A DNA stretch of 64,000 nt from Bradyrhizobium erythrophlei (GCA_900129675.1 FSRD01000001.1:4081501-4145500), one strand, 5' to 3'; numbered from the stretch's first letter, positions 26,454 to 36,152 are shown. Numbers and translations: made by a program. The notes: generated from the sequence alone by a model not told the origin.

Positions 26454-26467
26454 TAGTGTATCGAGTT
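26442..26467. promoter_or_regulatory. Palindromic operator for the TetR regulator
   Basis: Perfect 11-bp inverted repeat: AACTCGATACA (26442-26452), 4-bp centre ATAG, and the exact complement at 26457-26467. Its place midway between divergent tetR and P450 genes is classic for a TetR-family binding site controlling both. Confidence 0.75.
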
Positions 26468-26539
26468 TCGGTCCCGATTAATACGCGCCATGTGCTAGAA
26501 TGCGCAGGCGCTTCAGCGCTCCAACGAATTGAGGTCACC

Positions 26540-27775
26540 ATGAACGAGCATGTTCAGACCGAAGCAGGCGAATCGCTTTTCAATCCGCTGGCGCCCGAGT
26601 TCATTCGCAACCCCTATCCCTATTACGAGCGGCTGCGCACCACCGATCCGATGCACCTGACGGTGCATGGCGCCTTCGTCGCCAGCCGTCACGCTGAGGC
26701 CAGCCTGGTCCTGCGCGACAAGCGCTTCGGCAAGGATTATGTCGAGCGCACCATCCGGCGCTATGGCCCCGACATCATGAAGGAGCCGGTGTTCCGCAGC
26801 ATGAGCCATTGGATGCTGCAGCAGGACCCGCCGGATCACACCCGTCTGCGCGGCCTCGTGGTGAAAGCCTTCACGGCGCGCCGGGTCGAGGACATGCGCC
26901 CGCGGATTCAGCAGATCGTCGACGAGACGCTCGATCGCATCGTCCCGCAGGGCAAGATGGACCTGATCGAGGACTTTGCGTTCCGGTTGCCGGTCACGAT
27001 TATCTGCGACATGCTCGGAATCCCGCCGGAGCATCGCGAGGTGTTTTATGCCGGTTCGCGCGATGGTGGGCGCATCCTCGATCCGGTGCCAATGACGCCG
27101 ACCGAAATTGCGCAGGGCAATGCCAACAACGCCATGGCCCAGATGTATTTCCATCAGCTGTTCGAACTGCGGCGGAAGAGCCCGGGCGACGATCTGACCA
27201 CGCAGCTGGTGCAGGCCGAGGAAGACGGCAGCAAGCTCTCCAATGAGGAACTGACCGCCAATATCATTCTGTTGTTCGGCGCCGGCCACGAGACCACAGT
27301 CAATCTGATCGGCAACGGGCTATTGGCGCTGCATCGCAATCCCGATCAGCTCGCACTGCTCAAGGCCAATCCTTCGCTGATCACCAACGCCATCGAGGAG
27401 TTCCTGCGTTACGATTCCTCGGTGCAGTTGACCGGCCGGGTTGCGCTGGAAGACATCGAAGACCTCGGCGGCAAGAAAATCCCGAAGGGCGAAAGCGTGC
27501 TGTGCCTGCTGGGGTCGGCCAACCATGATCCGGCCGTCTATCCGGACCGGCCGGAACGGCTCGATATCACGCGGCCCAATGTGAAGCCGCTGTCCTTTGG
27601 CGGGGGCATCCACTTCTGCCTCGGCGCCCAACTGGCGCGGATCGAGGCGGAGATCGCGATTTCGACTCTGCTACGCCGGCTGCCGGACCTGCGGCTCGAT
27701 GACGCGGTGAACCCGGAGTGGCGGCCGACCTTTGTGCTGCGCGGGCTCAAACACCTGCCCGCAAGTTGGGGATAG
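26540..27775 (+). CDS. Cytochrome P450
   Basis: 411 residues from the ATG at 26540, with GAGG just upstream; the earlier in-frame start at 26438 lies in the operator region. Soluble bacterial class I P450: I-helix LFGAGHETTVN (oxygen-binding AGxxT), K-helix EEFLR (ExxR), and heme loop SFGGGIHFCLGAQLARIE with the Cys thiolate ligand. It hydroxylates a small molecule using electrons from a ferredoxin/reductase pair, which is not encoded nearby. The substrate is unknown; regulation by the adjacent TetR protein is likely. Confidence 0.93.
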   Translation: MNEHVQTEAGESLFNPLAPEFIRNPYPYYERLRTTDPMHLTVHGAFVASRHAEASLVLRDKRFGKDYVERTIRRYGPDIMKEPVFRSMSHWMLQQDPPDHTRLRGLVVKAFTARRVEDMRPRIQQIVDETLDRIVPQGKMDLIEDFAFRLPVTIICDMLGIPPEHREVFYAGSRDGGRILDPVPMTPTEIAQGNANNAMAQMYFHQLFELRRKSPGDDLTTQLVQAEEDGSKLSNEELTANIILLFGAGHETTVNLIGNGLLALHRNPDQLALLKANPSLITNAIEEFLRYDSSVQLTGRVALEDIEDLGGKKIPKGESVLCLLGSANHDPAVYPDRPERLDITRPNVKPLSFGGGIHFCLGAQLARIEAEIAISTLLRRLPDLRLDDAVNPEWRPTFVLRGLKHLPASWG

Positions 27776-27779
27776 CGCC

Positions 27780-27801
27780 GTCACAGCGATGTTGCTGTGA
27801 C
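27780..27801. other. Perfect hairpin after the P450 gene
   Basis: GTCACAGC (27780-27787), 6-base loop, GCTGTGAC. No T-run follows, so it is not a standard intrinsic terminator. It may stabilise the mRNA 3' end. Confidence 0.35.
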
Positions 27802-27901
27802 TTCGCCACACTTGTCTCTATATACTGATATATTGGGCTGCTTCGGCGCTGAGTTTTGCGTGGCGCGGCCGCGCGCCGGGCCGGGCTCAAGGGGAGACAC
27901 C

Positions 27902-30900
27902 GTGCAGACGACGCTGCTCGGCCTGGCAATCGCCATTATCATTGCGCTGCTGGCCGCGCTCGTCGGGCCGTATTTCATCGACTGGAACCAGTTCCGGCCG
28001 CAATTCGAGGCCGAAGCGACGCGGATCCTCGGTGCGCAGGTGCGCGTCGGCGGCAAGCTCGACGCGCGGCTGTTGCCGACGCCGTCGCTGCAGTTGCGTT
28101 CGGTGGTGGTCGGCGGCGCCAACGATCTCGGCAAGGTGCGCGCCGACAAGCTCGACGTGGAATTCAGCCTGGGCGCGCTGATGCGCGCCCAATGGCGCGC
28201 CACCGAACTGACCATCAACGGCATGTCGCTCGATCTCGGGCTCGATCCCAAGGGCCGGATCGACTGGCCGGCCTCGACCGGACCGTTCAATCTGGGATCG
28301 GTGGCGATCGACCGTCTCAATCTCACCGGCCGCGTCGCCCTGCACGATGCGGCGAGCCGCGGCACCATCGAACTGAACGACATCGCCTTCTCCGGCGACG
28401 TGCGCTCGCTGGCTGGCGCGATCCGTGGCGACGGCAATTTCATGTTGTCGGGCGTGCGCTACCCGTTTCGCATCTCGTCCGGGCAGGGCCCCGACGGCAA
28501 TGGCACCCGCGTGCATCTCAACATCGATCCCGGCCAGCGCGCGCTCGCAGCCGATCTCGATGGCGTGCTCACGTTCGAGGCGCGGGCCCCGCGCTTCGAG
28601 GGGGCGGTCACGCTCGCGGTGCCCGCCGGACAAAGAGGCACCGCCGACGATGTGCCGCCGCCGCCGTGGCGCATCGCCGCCAAGGTCAAGGCCGACACTT
28701 CGGCCGCGCGGCTCGACGCGATCGAGGTGAGCTACGGCGCCGAAGAACGTGCGCTGAAGCTTTCGGGCAGCGGCGACATTCGCATCGGTGCCTCGCCGTT
28801 GCTTCACGCCGCGTTGTCGGCGCGCCAGCTCGATGCCGACAGGTTTGTCGCCAAGGACAGTGTCAAGGACACTATCAAGGACAGCAAGGGCAACGCCGCC
28901 GAACCGGTTCGCGTGCTGCCGGCACTGCGCACGCTGCTATCGGGAATTCCGCAAACCCCGATCCCCACGCAAATCGAATTCGCATCCGAGCAGATCATGC
29001 TGGGCGGGCGCCCATTGCAGGATATCGCCGCCGATCTTGCCGGCGACGGAAAATCCTGGGCCATTCACCGGCTGGAGTTTCGTGCGCCGGGCACCACCCG
29101 GGTGTCGTTGAACGGTGCGACCGCGCAAGGCGCTTCACCGGACAGTTTCAAGGCGGCGCTCAACGTCGAATCCGCCGATCCGGATACGCTGCTGACCTGG
29201 CTGCAGGGCCGCGGCGATCTCGCCTCTCGCAGCCAGAAGCCGTTGCGGCTGCGCGGCGACGTCACCGTGTCGCCCGGCGGCTTTGCCATCGATGCCATGA
29301 AAGCCGAGATCGATGGCGGCGCCGTCGACGGGCGAGTCGCGGTGACGCATCGCGCGGCGAATAGCGGCTCGAAGGTCGACGCGGCATTGAAGGCGGAGCG
29401 TCTCGATCTCGATGCCGCGACTGCGTTTGTGCGCTCGCTCGCCGGTCCGCAGGGCGAATGGCCGGATGAGGCGCAGCTTTCACTCGACATCGGCCGCGCG
29501 ATGTACGCCGGCCAGGAAATGCGGCCGCTGTTCGCCAAGGTCCGCTACAGCCCGAAGGAGATCGTCGTCGACCGGTTGAAGATCGGTCAGCCCGACAACG
29601 TCATGCTGGATGGCGGCGGCAATTTCGATCGCATCAATGCGACCGGAAAGCTGGCGCTGGATTCCACCGCGACGTCGCTGGGACAGCTTGCCGGAGCTGT
29701 TGCACCATTTGCGCCGTCGATTGCCGCGCGGCTCAATGCGGTGGGAGCGGGGCCGGGCCCGGCACGGATCAAGTTGACGCTCGATCTCCTCAGGAACAGC
29801 AAGACCACGCCTGACGATCGCGTTGCTGCATCCGCCATTCTGGATGTCGACGCGCCCCCGCTTAAGGGTCACATCAAGATGGGGGCGTCACCGCCGGTCG
29901 CTGCGATCCGCAGCGCCGATCTCGAAGCGCTCGGCCGCAACGAGATCAGCGTCGGAGCCAGGCTGTCATCGGAACAGGGCCGCGCGTTGCTGGCGCTGCT
30001 CGGCCTCGATCGCGCCATCGCAGCCGGCGATGGCCCGGCGCAATTCGAGGGCACGGTCACCGGCGCGTGGCGCGCGCCGCTGCGGCTGAAGGCGAAGGTG
30101 TGGGGCGCGGGGCTCGATGCCGATGCCGAGGGCTCGGCCGAGCCTTGGGCGCCGGAGACCAAGGCGAGCGTCAATCTGCGGATTCGCAGCGCCGATCTCG
30201 GGCCGCTGCTCGAACTCAAGCCGTCCGACACGCTGGCGAAGGACATCCGCGTGTTCTCGCGCGTTTCGCTGGCCGGCAACCGGCTGACCTTCGACGATCT
30301 CGACAGCATCATTGCCGGCTCCCGGCTGCGCGGCCGCGTCGCGCTGACGATGGGGGACGAGAAGAACATCGAGGGCGAAATCGGACTCGACCAGCTTTCC
30401 CTGGCGCCGGCATTCGCGCTGGCGATCGGCGCCGCCGGGCACGATGCCGCCGAGCCGCTCGGCGCCGGGCTGACCAAGGGCTGGCGCGGCAGCATCGCGT
30501 TTCAGGCGCTGCGCGGGTTGCTTCCGGGCGGCAGCGAATTGCAGCCGGTCAGCGGCATGGTCAAAGGCGACGGCCAGTCGCTGACCTTCGATGCCCTCAA
30601 GGGCAAGATCGGCGGCGGCGAAGTAACCGCCAATGTCGACGCCAGGCAAAGTGTGAATGGCATTGCCTTGAATGCGAGCGTTCAGCTCAGTAGCGTCGAC
30701 GGCGCAGCGCTGCGTTATCGGAACCTCGCGATGCCCAGGGGCCGCGCGTCGATGCAGATGGCGCTGGCAAGCCAGGGCCGCAGTGCGTTGGCATTGACCG
30801 GCGCGCTGTCCGGCAGCGGCACCGTGACGCTGGAATCCGCCGTGATCGCCGGGCTCGATCCGCGCGCCTTCGACGTCGCGATCCGTGCCAGCGACGCCGG

Positions 30901-31642
30901 TCAGGCCAAGGACGACGCCAGGCTGAAGCAGTTCGTCGAGCCGGCGCTTCTGGCTGGCACGCTGTCGGTGGCGTCGGCGCAAATTCCGTTCAACATCCGG
31001 GACGGCCGGATTCGCATCGGTGCGACCGCGCTCGATGCCAATGGCGCGCGCGCCATCGTCTCCGGCGGCTACGATATTCCCGCCGATCAGGCCGACATCC
31101 GCGCCACGCTGGCGTCGGCATCGGCCGGAACGGCGACCAGCCGTCCGGAAATCCAGCTGTTCGCCGAGGGCACGCCCGATGCGTTGAATCGCACCATCGA
31201 TGTGACCGCTCTGTCGTCCTGGCTGGCGGTGCGCACGATCGACCGCGAAACACGGCGGCTGGATGCGATCGAGCGCGGCGAACCGCCGCCACCGCTGCCG
31301 ACACCGGCTCCGGTTGCGATCCCGCTGCCGACCGAGTCGGTGCCGGCGACGCCCGAGGCCAATCCTGCCAGCCCGCAGCCAACCGACGTGCCGCCGCCGC
31401 GCAGGCCGCTGCCGAAGCCCAGGGTCGTCGCGCCGCGGCCGCCATTGGTGCCGCCGGTCGTCAATGCGCCTCCACCGCCGCCGTCGGTGGCGAGCCAGCC
31501 GCAGGTCGCGCCGTTGCCGCCGCCGATCGACGTCAAGCCGGCGCCTGGCGTGCTGAAGCTGCGACCGCGGCCGCCGCTGTCACTGACGCCGCAAGTCGCC
31601 AATCCGCCGCCGCAACGGCCGGCGTTACAGAACAGCAATTAG
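27902..31642 (+). CDS. AsmA family protein (large)
   Basis: 1246 residues from a GTG at 27902 with GGGGAG upstream. A single N-terminal membrane anchor (LLGLAIAIIIALLAALVGPYF) is followed by FIDWNQFRPQFEAEATRILG, the AsmA hallmark, and by long beta-rich repeats typical of bridge-like lipid-transport proteins (VRVGGKLDARLLPTPSLQLR). An AsmA-2-like domain lies near ~1000-1120. The last ~120 residues are Pro-rich and low-complexity, the likely periplasmic tail. Such proteins help carry phospholipid between inner and outer membranes. Monocistronic, convergent with the ABC-F gene. Confidence 0.9.
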   Translation: MQTTLLGLAIAIIIALLAALVGPYFIDWNQFRPQFEAEATRILGAQVRVGGKLDARLLPTPSLQLRSVVVGGANDLGKVRADKLDVEFSLGALMRAQWRATELTINGMSLDLGLDPKGRIDWPASTGPFNLGSVAIDRLNLTGRVALHDAASRGTIELNDIAFSGDVRSLAGAIRGDGNFMLSGVRYPFRISSGQGPDGNGTRVHLNIDPGQRALAADLDGVLTFEARAPRFEGAVTLAVPAGQRGTADDVPPPPWRIAAKVKADTSAARLDAIEVSYGAEERALKLSGSGDIRIGASPLLHAALSARQLDADRFVAKDSVKDTIKDSKGNAAEPVRVLPALRTLLSGIPQTPIPTQIEFASEQIMLGGRPLQDIAADLAGDGKSWAIHRLEFRAPGTTRVSLNGATAQGASPDSFKAALNVESADPDTLLTWLQGRGDLASRSQKPLRLRGDVTVSPGGFAIDAMKAEIDGGAVDGRVAVTHRAANSGSKVDAALKAERLDLDAATAFVRSLAGPQGEWPDEAQLSLDIGRAMYAGQEMRPLFAKVRYSPKEIVVDRLKIGQPDNVMLDGGGNFDRINATGKLALDSTATSLGQLAGAVAPFAPSIAARLNAVGAGPGPARIKLTLDLLRNSKTTPDDRVAASAILDVDAPPLKGHIKMGASPPVAAIRSADLEALGRNEISVGARLSSEQGRALLALLGLDRAIAAGDGPAQFEGTVTGAWRAPLRLKAKVWGAGLDADAEGSAEPWAPETKASVNLRIRSADLGPLLELKPSDTLAKDIRVFSRVSLAGNRLTFDDLDSIIAGSRLRGRVALTMGDEKNIEGEIGLDQLSLAPAFALAIGAAGHDAAEPLGAGLTKGWRGSIAFQALRGLLPGGSELQPVSGMVKGDGQSLTFDALKGKIGGGEVTANVDARQSVNGIALNASVQLSSVDGAALRYRNLAMPRGRASMQMALASQGRSALALTGALSGSGTVTLESAVIAGLDPRAFDVAIRASDAGQAKDDARLKQFVEPALLAGTLSVASAQIPFNIRDGRIRIGATALDANGARAIVSGGYDIPADQADIRATLASASAGTATSRPEIQLFAEGTPDALNRTIDVTALSSWLAVRTIDRETRRLDAIERGEPPPPLPTPAPVAIPLPTESVPATPEANPASPQPTDVPPPRRPLPKPRVVAPRPPLVPPVVNAPPPPPSVASQPQVAPLPPPIDVKPAPGVLKLRPRPPLSLTPQVANPPPQRPALQNSN

Positions 31643-31720
31643 GTTTTGACGGCAGATTGACGCTGGGCTTGGCGCATCGCCGTCACTTCGAGAGTCTGAC
31701 TCGCAGCGGCAGAATTAGAT

Positions 31721-31840
31721 CGTCATTGCGAGGAGCCAACGGGTCGCGCGAATGCGCGCGCGATGACAGGCTCCGCGACGAAGCAATCCATTCTCTCTTT
31801 TTGTGGAGGGATGGATTGCTTCGCTCCGCTCGCAATGACG
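31721..31840. repeat. Dispersed palindromic intergenic repeat, copy 1
   Basis: The ends are inverted: CGTCATTGCGAG at the left and CTCGCAATGACG at the right. The centre pairs GAAGCAATCCAT with ATGGATTGCTTC. A second copy lies at 47106-47191. It occupies most of the 240-bp gap between the convergent AsmA and ABC-F genes and may act as a bidirectional terminator or RNA-stability element. Confidence 0.8.
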
Positions 31841-31882
31841 GGGCTGAGACAGGCGTGCCCATTCCACCGAAAGCACTCAGAC

Positions 31883-33457
31883 CTAAAGCGCGATCTCCCG
31901 CTCGGTCCCGATCGCCTGCAAAAAAGTCTGATCGTGACTGACGGCGATCAGCGCGCCGTCGAATTCGCGTAGCGCGTTTTCCAGTTCTTCGATCGAGGCG
32001 AGATCGAGATGGTTGGTCGGTTCGTCCAGCAGCAACAGGAACGGCGGCTGCGGTCTCGCGAACACGCAGGCCAGTCCCGCGCGCAGGCGCTCGCCGCCGC
32101 TGAGCGTGCCTGATATCTGCAACGCCGCCTTGTTGCGGAAGGCAAACCGCGCCAGCGCCGCGTGCGCATCATTGTCGGACAGATCAGGACTCAGCCGGCG
32201 GAGATTATCGAGGATGCTTGAGGCCTGATGGAGCAGGCCGACATGCTGGTCGAGTACGGCGACGCGATCGGTCGGGCGGTGGATGGTTCCGGCGCTGGGC
32301 TTGAGTTCTCCGGCGATGAGCCGCAGCAGCGTGCTTTTGCCGGTGCCGTTGGCGCCGCGGATCGCGATCCGTTCGGGGCCGCGCACTTCGAACGACAGCG
32401 GGCCGAACAAGGCGCGGCTGCCGAACGCCATCGCCACGTCCCTGAAGGTCACGAGTTCGCGGCCGCCGGGCAGGGCGGTGTTCGGCAGATCGATCGCAAG
32501 CGGCGTCAATATCTCGACCCGCGCGCGGGCTTCCTCGAGCGCTTGCGCGCGGTCGCCGATCAGGCGGTCGGCGAGACGGCTTTCGCGCGCGCCGCTGTTT
32601 TCGGCGCGCTCCTTCTCCCGGTCCATGAACATCTTGTCCTCGATGCCCTTGGCGCGCCAGGCGCGGCCGGCCTTGTCGCGGCGCGCCTTCTTCTCCTTGG
32701 CCTTCTGAACCACACGTTCGGTCTGGCGCAACGCGTCCGAGGCGCGGCCGAGATCAGCCTCGGCGCGGGCCCTGATCGCATCGCGTTGTTCGGCAAAGGC
32801 GGACCACCCGCCGCCGAACACGGTGATTCCGATCGGCGTCAGCTCGACGATGCGATCGACGCGCTCCAGCAGCGCGCGGTCGTGGCTGGCGACGAGTACG
32901 CCGCCTTGCCAGCGTTCGAGCATTTGCGCCACGGCCAGCCTTCCGTCGACGTCGAGATTGTTGGTCGGCTCGTCCAGCAGCAGCAGGTCCGGCGCCTCGA
33001 TCAGGAGACGCGCGAGCGCCACCCGTGTGCGCTCGCCGCCGCTCAGGTGAGCGATCGGGCGATCCAGCGCCAAATCAGGCAGGCCGGTTTCCACCAGCGC
33101 GGTCCGCAGCCGGGTTTCCAGCGTCCAGTCGGCCTGCGCTGCATCGTCCAGCGAGCCGTCGCCATGTTCGAGCCGCCGCAAGCGCGCGAGATCGCCGGCG
33201 ACGCCAAGCGCCTGACTGACGGATTGGCGCTCGTCCGCAAGCTGGGCGAGCATGCCGATCGAGCCTGGGCGTTGAACCGATCCGCTCGCCGGTTCGATTC
33301 TGCCTGCGATCAGATGCAGCAGCGTCGACTTGCCACAGCCATTGCGTCCGACGAGGCCGGTCCGCTCACGCCCCAGCGCAAGCGTCAGTCCGTCGAACAG
33401 CTGGCGTCCGTCAGGCGTAATGAGGGAAATGGAATCCAGAATAACAAACGCGGGCAT
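31883..33457 (-). CDS. ABC-F family ATPase
   Basis: 524 residues with two ABC cassettes and no membrane segment. Cassette 1: Walker A GRNGCGKST, signature LSGGERTRVALARLL, Walker B LLLLDEPTNNLD. Cassette 2: Walker A GANGTGKST, signature LSGGERLRAG, Walker B LLLLDEPTNHLD. The ~80-residue linker is Arg/Lys-rich (KAKEKKARRDKAGRAW). ABC-F proteins act on the ribosome in translation or antibiotic protection. The class (Uup, EttA-like or resistance type) cannot be fixed by eye. It lies 123 bp downstream of feoB on the same strand; functional linkage is unlikely. Confidence 0.92.
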   Translation of the reverse strand: MPAFVILDSISLITPDGRQLFDGLTLALGRERTGLVGRNGCGKSTLLHLIAGRIEPASGSVQRPGSIGMLAQLADERQSVSQALGVAGDLARLRRLEHGDGSLDDAAQADWTLETRLRTALVETGLPDLALDRPIAHLSGGERTRVALARLLIEAPDLLLLDEPTNNLDVDGRLAVAQMLERWQGGVLVASHDRALLERVDRIVELTPIGITVFGGGWSAFAEQRDAIRARAEADLGRASDALRQTERVVQKAKEKKARRDKAGRAWRAKGIEDKMFMDREKERAENSGARESRLADRLIGDRAQALEEARARVEILTPLAIDLPNTALPGGRELVTFRDVAMAFGSRALFGPLSFEVRGPERIAIRGANGTGKSTLLRLIAGELKPSAGTIHRPTDRVAVLDQHVGLLHQASSILDNLRRLSPDLSDNDAHAALARFAFRNKAALQISGTLSGGERLRAGLACVFARPQPPFLLLLDEPTNHLDLASIEELENALREFDGALIAVSHDQTFLQAIGTEREIAL

Positions 33458-33580
33458 GGAGAACTTCCGAAATGGACAGGTTTCGCGGAGCGGTGAGCTT
33501 GGCGATGTCCATTTGGGACTCCATGGGGTTTGAGTTCGGTCCTTGTTTCTAAAAACTTGGCGGCCTCAGCGCAAGCGGAT

Positions 33581-35452
33581 TTAGCCGGCGCCCAGCGCAA
33601 CGGCGATTTGGTAGGTCACCAAACTCGCAGCATAAGCCAGCGCCAGCATATAGCCGAAGGTGATCACCATCCATTTCGAGCTGCCGGTCTCGCGGCGGAT
33701 CACCGCCAGCGTCGATGCGCATTGCGGCGCGAAAATGTACCAGGCCAGCAGCGACAGTGCGGTGGCGAGGCTCCATTTAGTGGCCAGCACTTGCCCGATC
33801 TGCTCGGCGGCTTCCTTGCCGCCCTCGATGGCGTAGACGGTGCCGAGCGCTGCGACCGCAACTTCGCGCGCCGCCATGCCCGGGATCAGCGCCACGGCGA
33901 TCTGCCAGTTGAATCCGAGCGGCGCGAGCAGCGGCGCCAGCGCCTTGCCGATCATGGCGGCAAAACTGTAGTTGATCGCCGGGTCCTGCGCGCCGGCCGG
34001 CGGCGGCGGGAACGACGCCAGGAACCAGATCAGCACCATCATCGAGAAAATCGTGGTGCCGGCGCGCTGCAGGAACATTTTTGCCCGCGTGTAGATGCCG
34101 ATGGCAATGCTTTTCAGGCGCGGCAGCTTGTAGTCGGGCAATTCCAGCATGAACGGCGCCGGCGCATAGTCGCGCAGCATGAAGAACTTGATCAGGAACG
34201 ACACGCCGAGCGCGCTGGCGATGCCGACCGCGTAGAGGCCGAACATCACGAGGCCGCGCAGATTGAGCCAGCCCCAAACCTGCGCGTCGGGAATGAAGGC
34301 GGAAATGATCAGCGTATAGACCGGGATCCGCGCCGAACAGGTCATCAGCGGCGCGATCAGGATCGTGGTCAGCCGGTCGCGGCGATTGTCGATCACCCGC
34401 GTGGCCATGATGCCGGGAATCGCGCAGGCAAAGCTCGACAGCAGCGGGATGAACGCGCGGCCGTGCAGGCCGGCGCCGCCCATGATGCGGTCCATCAGGA
34501 ACGCCGCGCGCGCCATGTAGCCGAAGTCTTCCAGGAGCAGGATGAACAGGAAGATGATGATGATCTGCGGCAGGAACACGATCACGCTGCCGACGCCGGA
34601 AATCACGCCGTTCTGCAGGAAACTTTGCAACAGCCCGGCGGGCAGGGTGTCGTGCACCAGCTGGCCGAGGGCGGCGAACGCCGACGACAGCGCTTCCATC
34701 AAGGGCTGCGCCCAGGCGAACACCGCCTGGAACATCACGAACAGGATCAGCGCCAGGATCGCCAGCCCCGCCACCGGGTGCAGCACCACGGCGTCGATGC
34801 GCGAGGTCCAGGTATCGGGCCGCGTCGGCAGGCTGACGGTTGCGGCGATGATGCGATCGGCCTCGCGCTGGGTGGCGCGCAACTGCGCGACCGTCAGCGG
34901 CTCCCAGAGATTTTGCGACGCCGGCAACTGGCCCTGCGCAGAGATATCGTCGGTCAATCGCAACAGGTCGGCCGTGCCGCCCTTGCGCACCGCGATCGAG
35001 GTCACGACCGGCACGCCGAGCGCCTGCGAGAGCTGCGCCACGTCGACGGTAACGCCACGCCGCGTCGCGATGTCGAACATGTTGAGCACCAGCGCCAGCG
35101 GCCGGCCGGTGCGCTTGAGTTCGAGCACGAGGCGGATGGTCAGCCGCAGATTGGTGGAATCGGCGACGCAAAGCACGAGGTCCGGCACGGTCTCGCCGGG
35201 CGTCCGGCCGAGCACCATGTCGCGGGTGATTTCCTCATCGGGGCTGCGGCCGCGCAGCGAATAGGTGCCGGGCAGGTCGACCAGCGAAACCTGACGTCCG
35301 AGCGGCGTGACGAACGATCCCTGTTTGCGCTCGACGGTGACGCCGGGATAGTTCGCGACCTTTTGACGGCTGCCGGTGAGCGCATTGAAAAGCGCGGTCT
35401 TGCCGCTGTTCGGCGTGCCGACCAGTGCGAGATGCATCAATGGAGCTTCCAT
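33581..35452 (-). CDS. feoB: Ferrous iron transporter FeoB
   Basis: 623 residues. An N-terminal G domain has G1 GTPNSGKT, the switch region YPGVTVERK, G3 DLPGTYSL and G4 NMFD. Two Gate motifs and about eight TM segments follow (FLPQIIIIFLFILLLED, SFACAIPGIMATR with Cys, MTCSARIPVYTLIISAF). It moves Fe2+ across the inner membrane, driven or gated by GTP. It is shorter than E. coli FeoB (773 aa), as in other rhizobia. It starts 20 bp after feoA. A start at Met6 is equally possible. Confidence 0.95.
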   Translation of the reverse strand: MEAPLMHLALVGTPNSGKTALFNALTGSRQKVANYPGVTVERKQGSFVTPLGRQVSLVDLPGTYSLRGRSPDEEITRDMVLGRTPGETVPDLVLCVADSTNLRLTIRLVLELKRTGRPLALVLNMFDIATRRGVTVDVAQLSQALGVPVVTSIAVRKGGTADLLRLTDDISAQGQLPASQNLWEPLTVAQLRATQREADRIIAATVSLPTRPDTWTSRIDAVVLHPVAGLAILALILFVMFQAVFAWAQPLMEALSSAFAALGQLVHDTLPAGLLQSFLQNGVISGVGSVIVFLPQIIIIFLFILLLEDFGYMARAAFLMDRIMGGAGLHGRAFIPLLSSFACAIPGIMATRVIDNRRDRLTTILIAPLMTCSARIPVYTLIISAFIPDAQVWGWLNLRGLVMFGLYAVGIASALGVSFLIKFFMLRDYAPAPFMLELPDYKLPRLKSIAIGIYTRAKMFLQRAGTTIFSMMVLIWFLASFPPPPAGAQDPAINYSFAAMIGKALAPLLAPLGFNWQIAVALIPGMAAREVAVAALGTVYAIEGGKEAAEQIGQVLATKWSLATALSLLAWYIFAPQCASTLAVIRRETGSSKWMVITFGYMLALAYAASLVTYQIAVALGAG

Positions 35453-35472
35453 GGCGTAAAGTCCCGTTCGCT

Positions 35473-35748
35473 TCAGGCGACAATGATGGCCATGGCCTCG
35501 CGGCGGCGTACGGCGATGGTGACGTTCTCGACGCGGACCGCGATCGGATCGCCGCCCACGATGCCCTCATGCAGCACTTCGACCCGGGCGCCTTCGACAA
35601 AGCCGAGTTCGATCAGGCGGCTTTCGAGTTCGATGTCCGACAGCGCCGAGCCCGAATCGGCGGCCGCGATGCGGTGGATCACGCCGGAATAGCCGCGTTT
35701 GGCCAAACCCAGCGGCAATTGCGGACGCGCGTCGTTTGCTTCGGTCAT
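35473..35748 (-). CDS. feoA: FeoA domain protein
   Basis: 91 residues from the ATG at 35748. SH3-like FeoA domain: LIELGFVEGARVEVLHEGIVGGDPIAVRV, and a C-terminal LRRREA-like strand (VRRREAMAIIV). FeoA binds FeoB and supports ferrous iron uptake in the cytoplasm. An Irr-box-like inverted repeat 60 bases upstream suggests iron control. The operon is feoA-feoB. Confidence 0.93.
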   Translation of the reverse strand: MTEANDARPQLPLGLAKRGYSGVIHRIAAADSGSALSDIELESRLIELGFVEGARVEVLHEGIVGGDPIAVRVENVTIAVRRREAMAIIVA

Positions 35749-35808
35749 GTCCTGTCTTTCCAATCGCGGAGCGACAGGTCAAGCGCGGCGGTTGCAACGA
35801 CGCGTGAG

Positions 35809-35825
35809 CTTAGAACGATTTTAAA
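35809..35825 (-). promoter_or_regulatory. Irr-box (ICE)-like element upstream of feoAB
   Basis: Reading the minus strand, TTTAAAA, a 3-base centre, then TTCTAAG. The iron-control element bound by Irr in Bradyrhizobium has the form TTTAGAA-N3-TTCTAAA; this differs at one central position of the left arm and at the outer base of the right arm. Located 60 bp before feoA. Confidence 0.45.
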
Positions 35826-35894
35826 TAGTCACATGGCGCATCGCCGGACCAAGTCCGGGTTTGCATGGCTGCGACGGCTCGCTCGAAAACGCCT

Positions 35895-36152
35895 CTAGGC
35901 CTGCGGCCTTGCATCCGAGGGCGCCGCCGTTGGCACGGCGCGGGTGCGGAAGTAATCCAGCACGAAAAGACGGATCGCCGACGACAGATTGCCCTGCTGG
36001 CGGTTGCTGTCGATCTCGCCGACCAGTTCGGACAGCGTCATGTTTCGCAGGCCCGAGATTTCCTTCATGCCGTTCCAGAAGGCCTCTTCGAGGCTGACGC
36101 TGGTCTTGTGACCGGCGACCACGATCGAGCGTTTGACGACGGGCGACTTCAT
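35895..36152 (-). CDS. Ribbon-helix-helix domain protein
   Basis: 85 residues. The sequence KRSIVVAGHKTSVSLEEAFWNGMKEI, with MTLSELVGEID later, matches the RHH_4 family common in Rhizobiales (a beta strand, then two helices with a conserved Trp). Some members bind DNA; most are uncharacterised. Its start overlaps the stop of the DUF4169 gene by 4 bp, a pair frequently seen together downstream of fumC in this order. Confidence 0.8.
   Translation of the reverse strand: MKSPVVKRSIVVAGHKTSVSLEEAFWNGMKEISGLRNMTLSELVGEIDSNRQQGNLSSAIRLFVLDYFRTRAVPTAAPSDARPQA

Noticed and set aside
27780..27801. Terminator after the P450 gene
   Set aside because: Perfect stem but no T-run; listed as a hairpin only.
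33530..35692. 720-codon open frame on the plus strand
   Set aside because: It is the antisense shadow of feoB/feoA; its translation is Arg/His/Gln-rich with no family motif, while the minus strand shows complete FeoB motifs.
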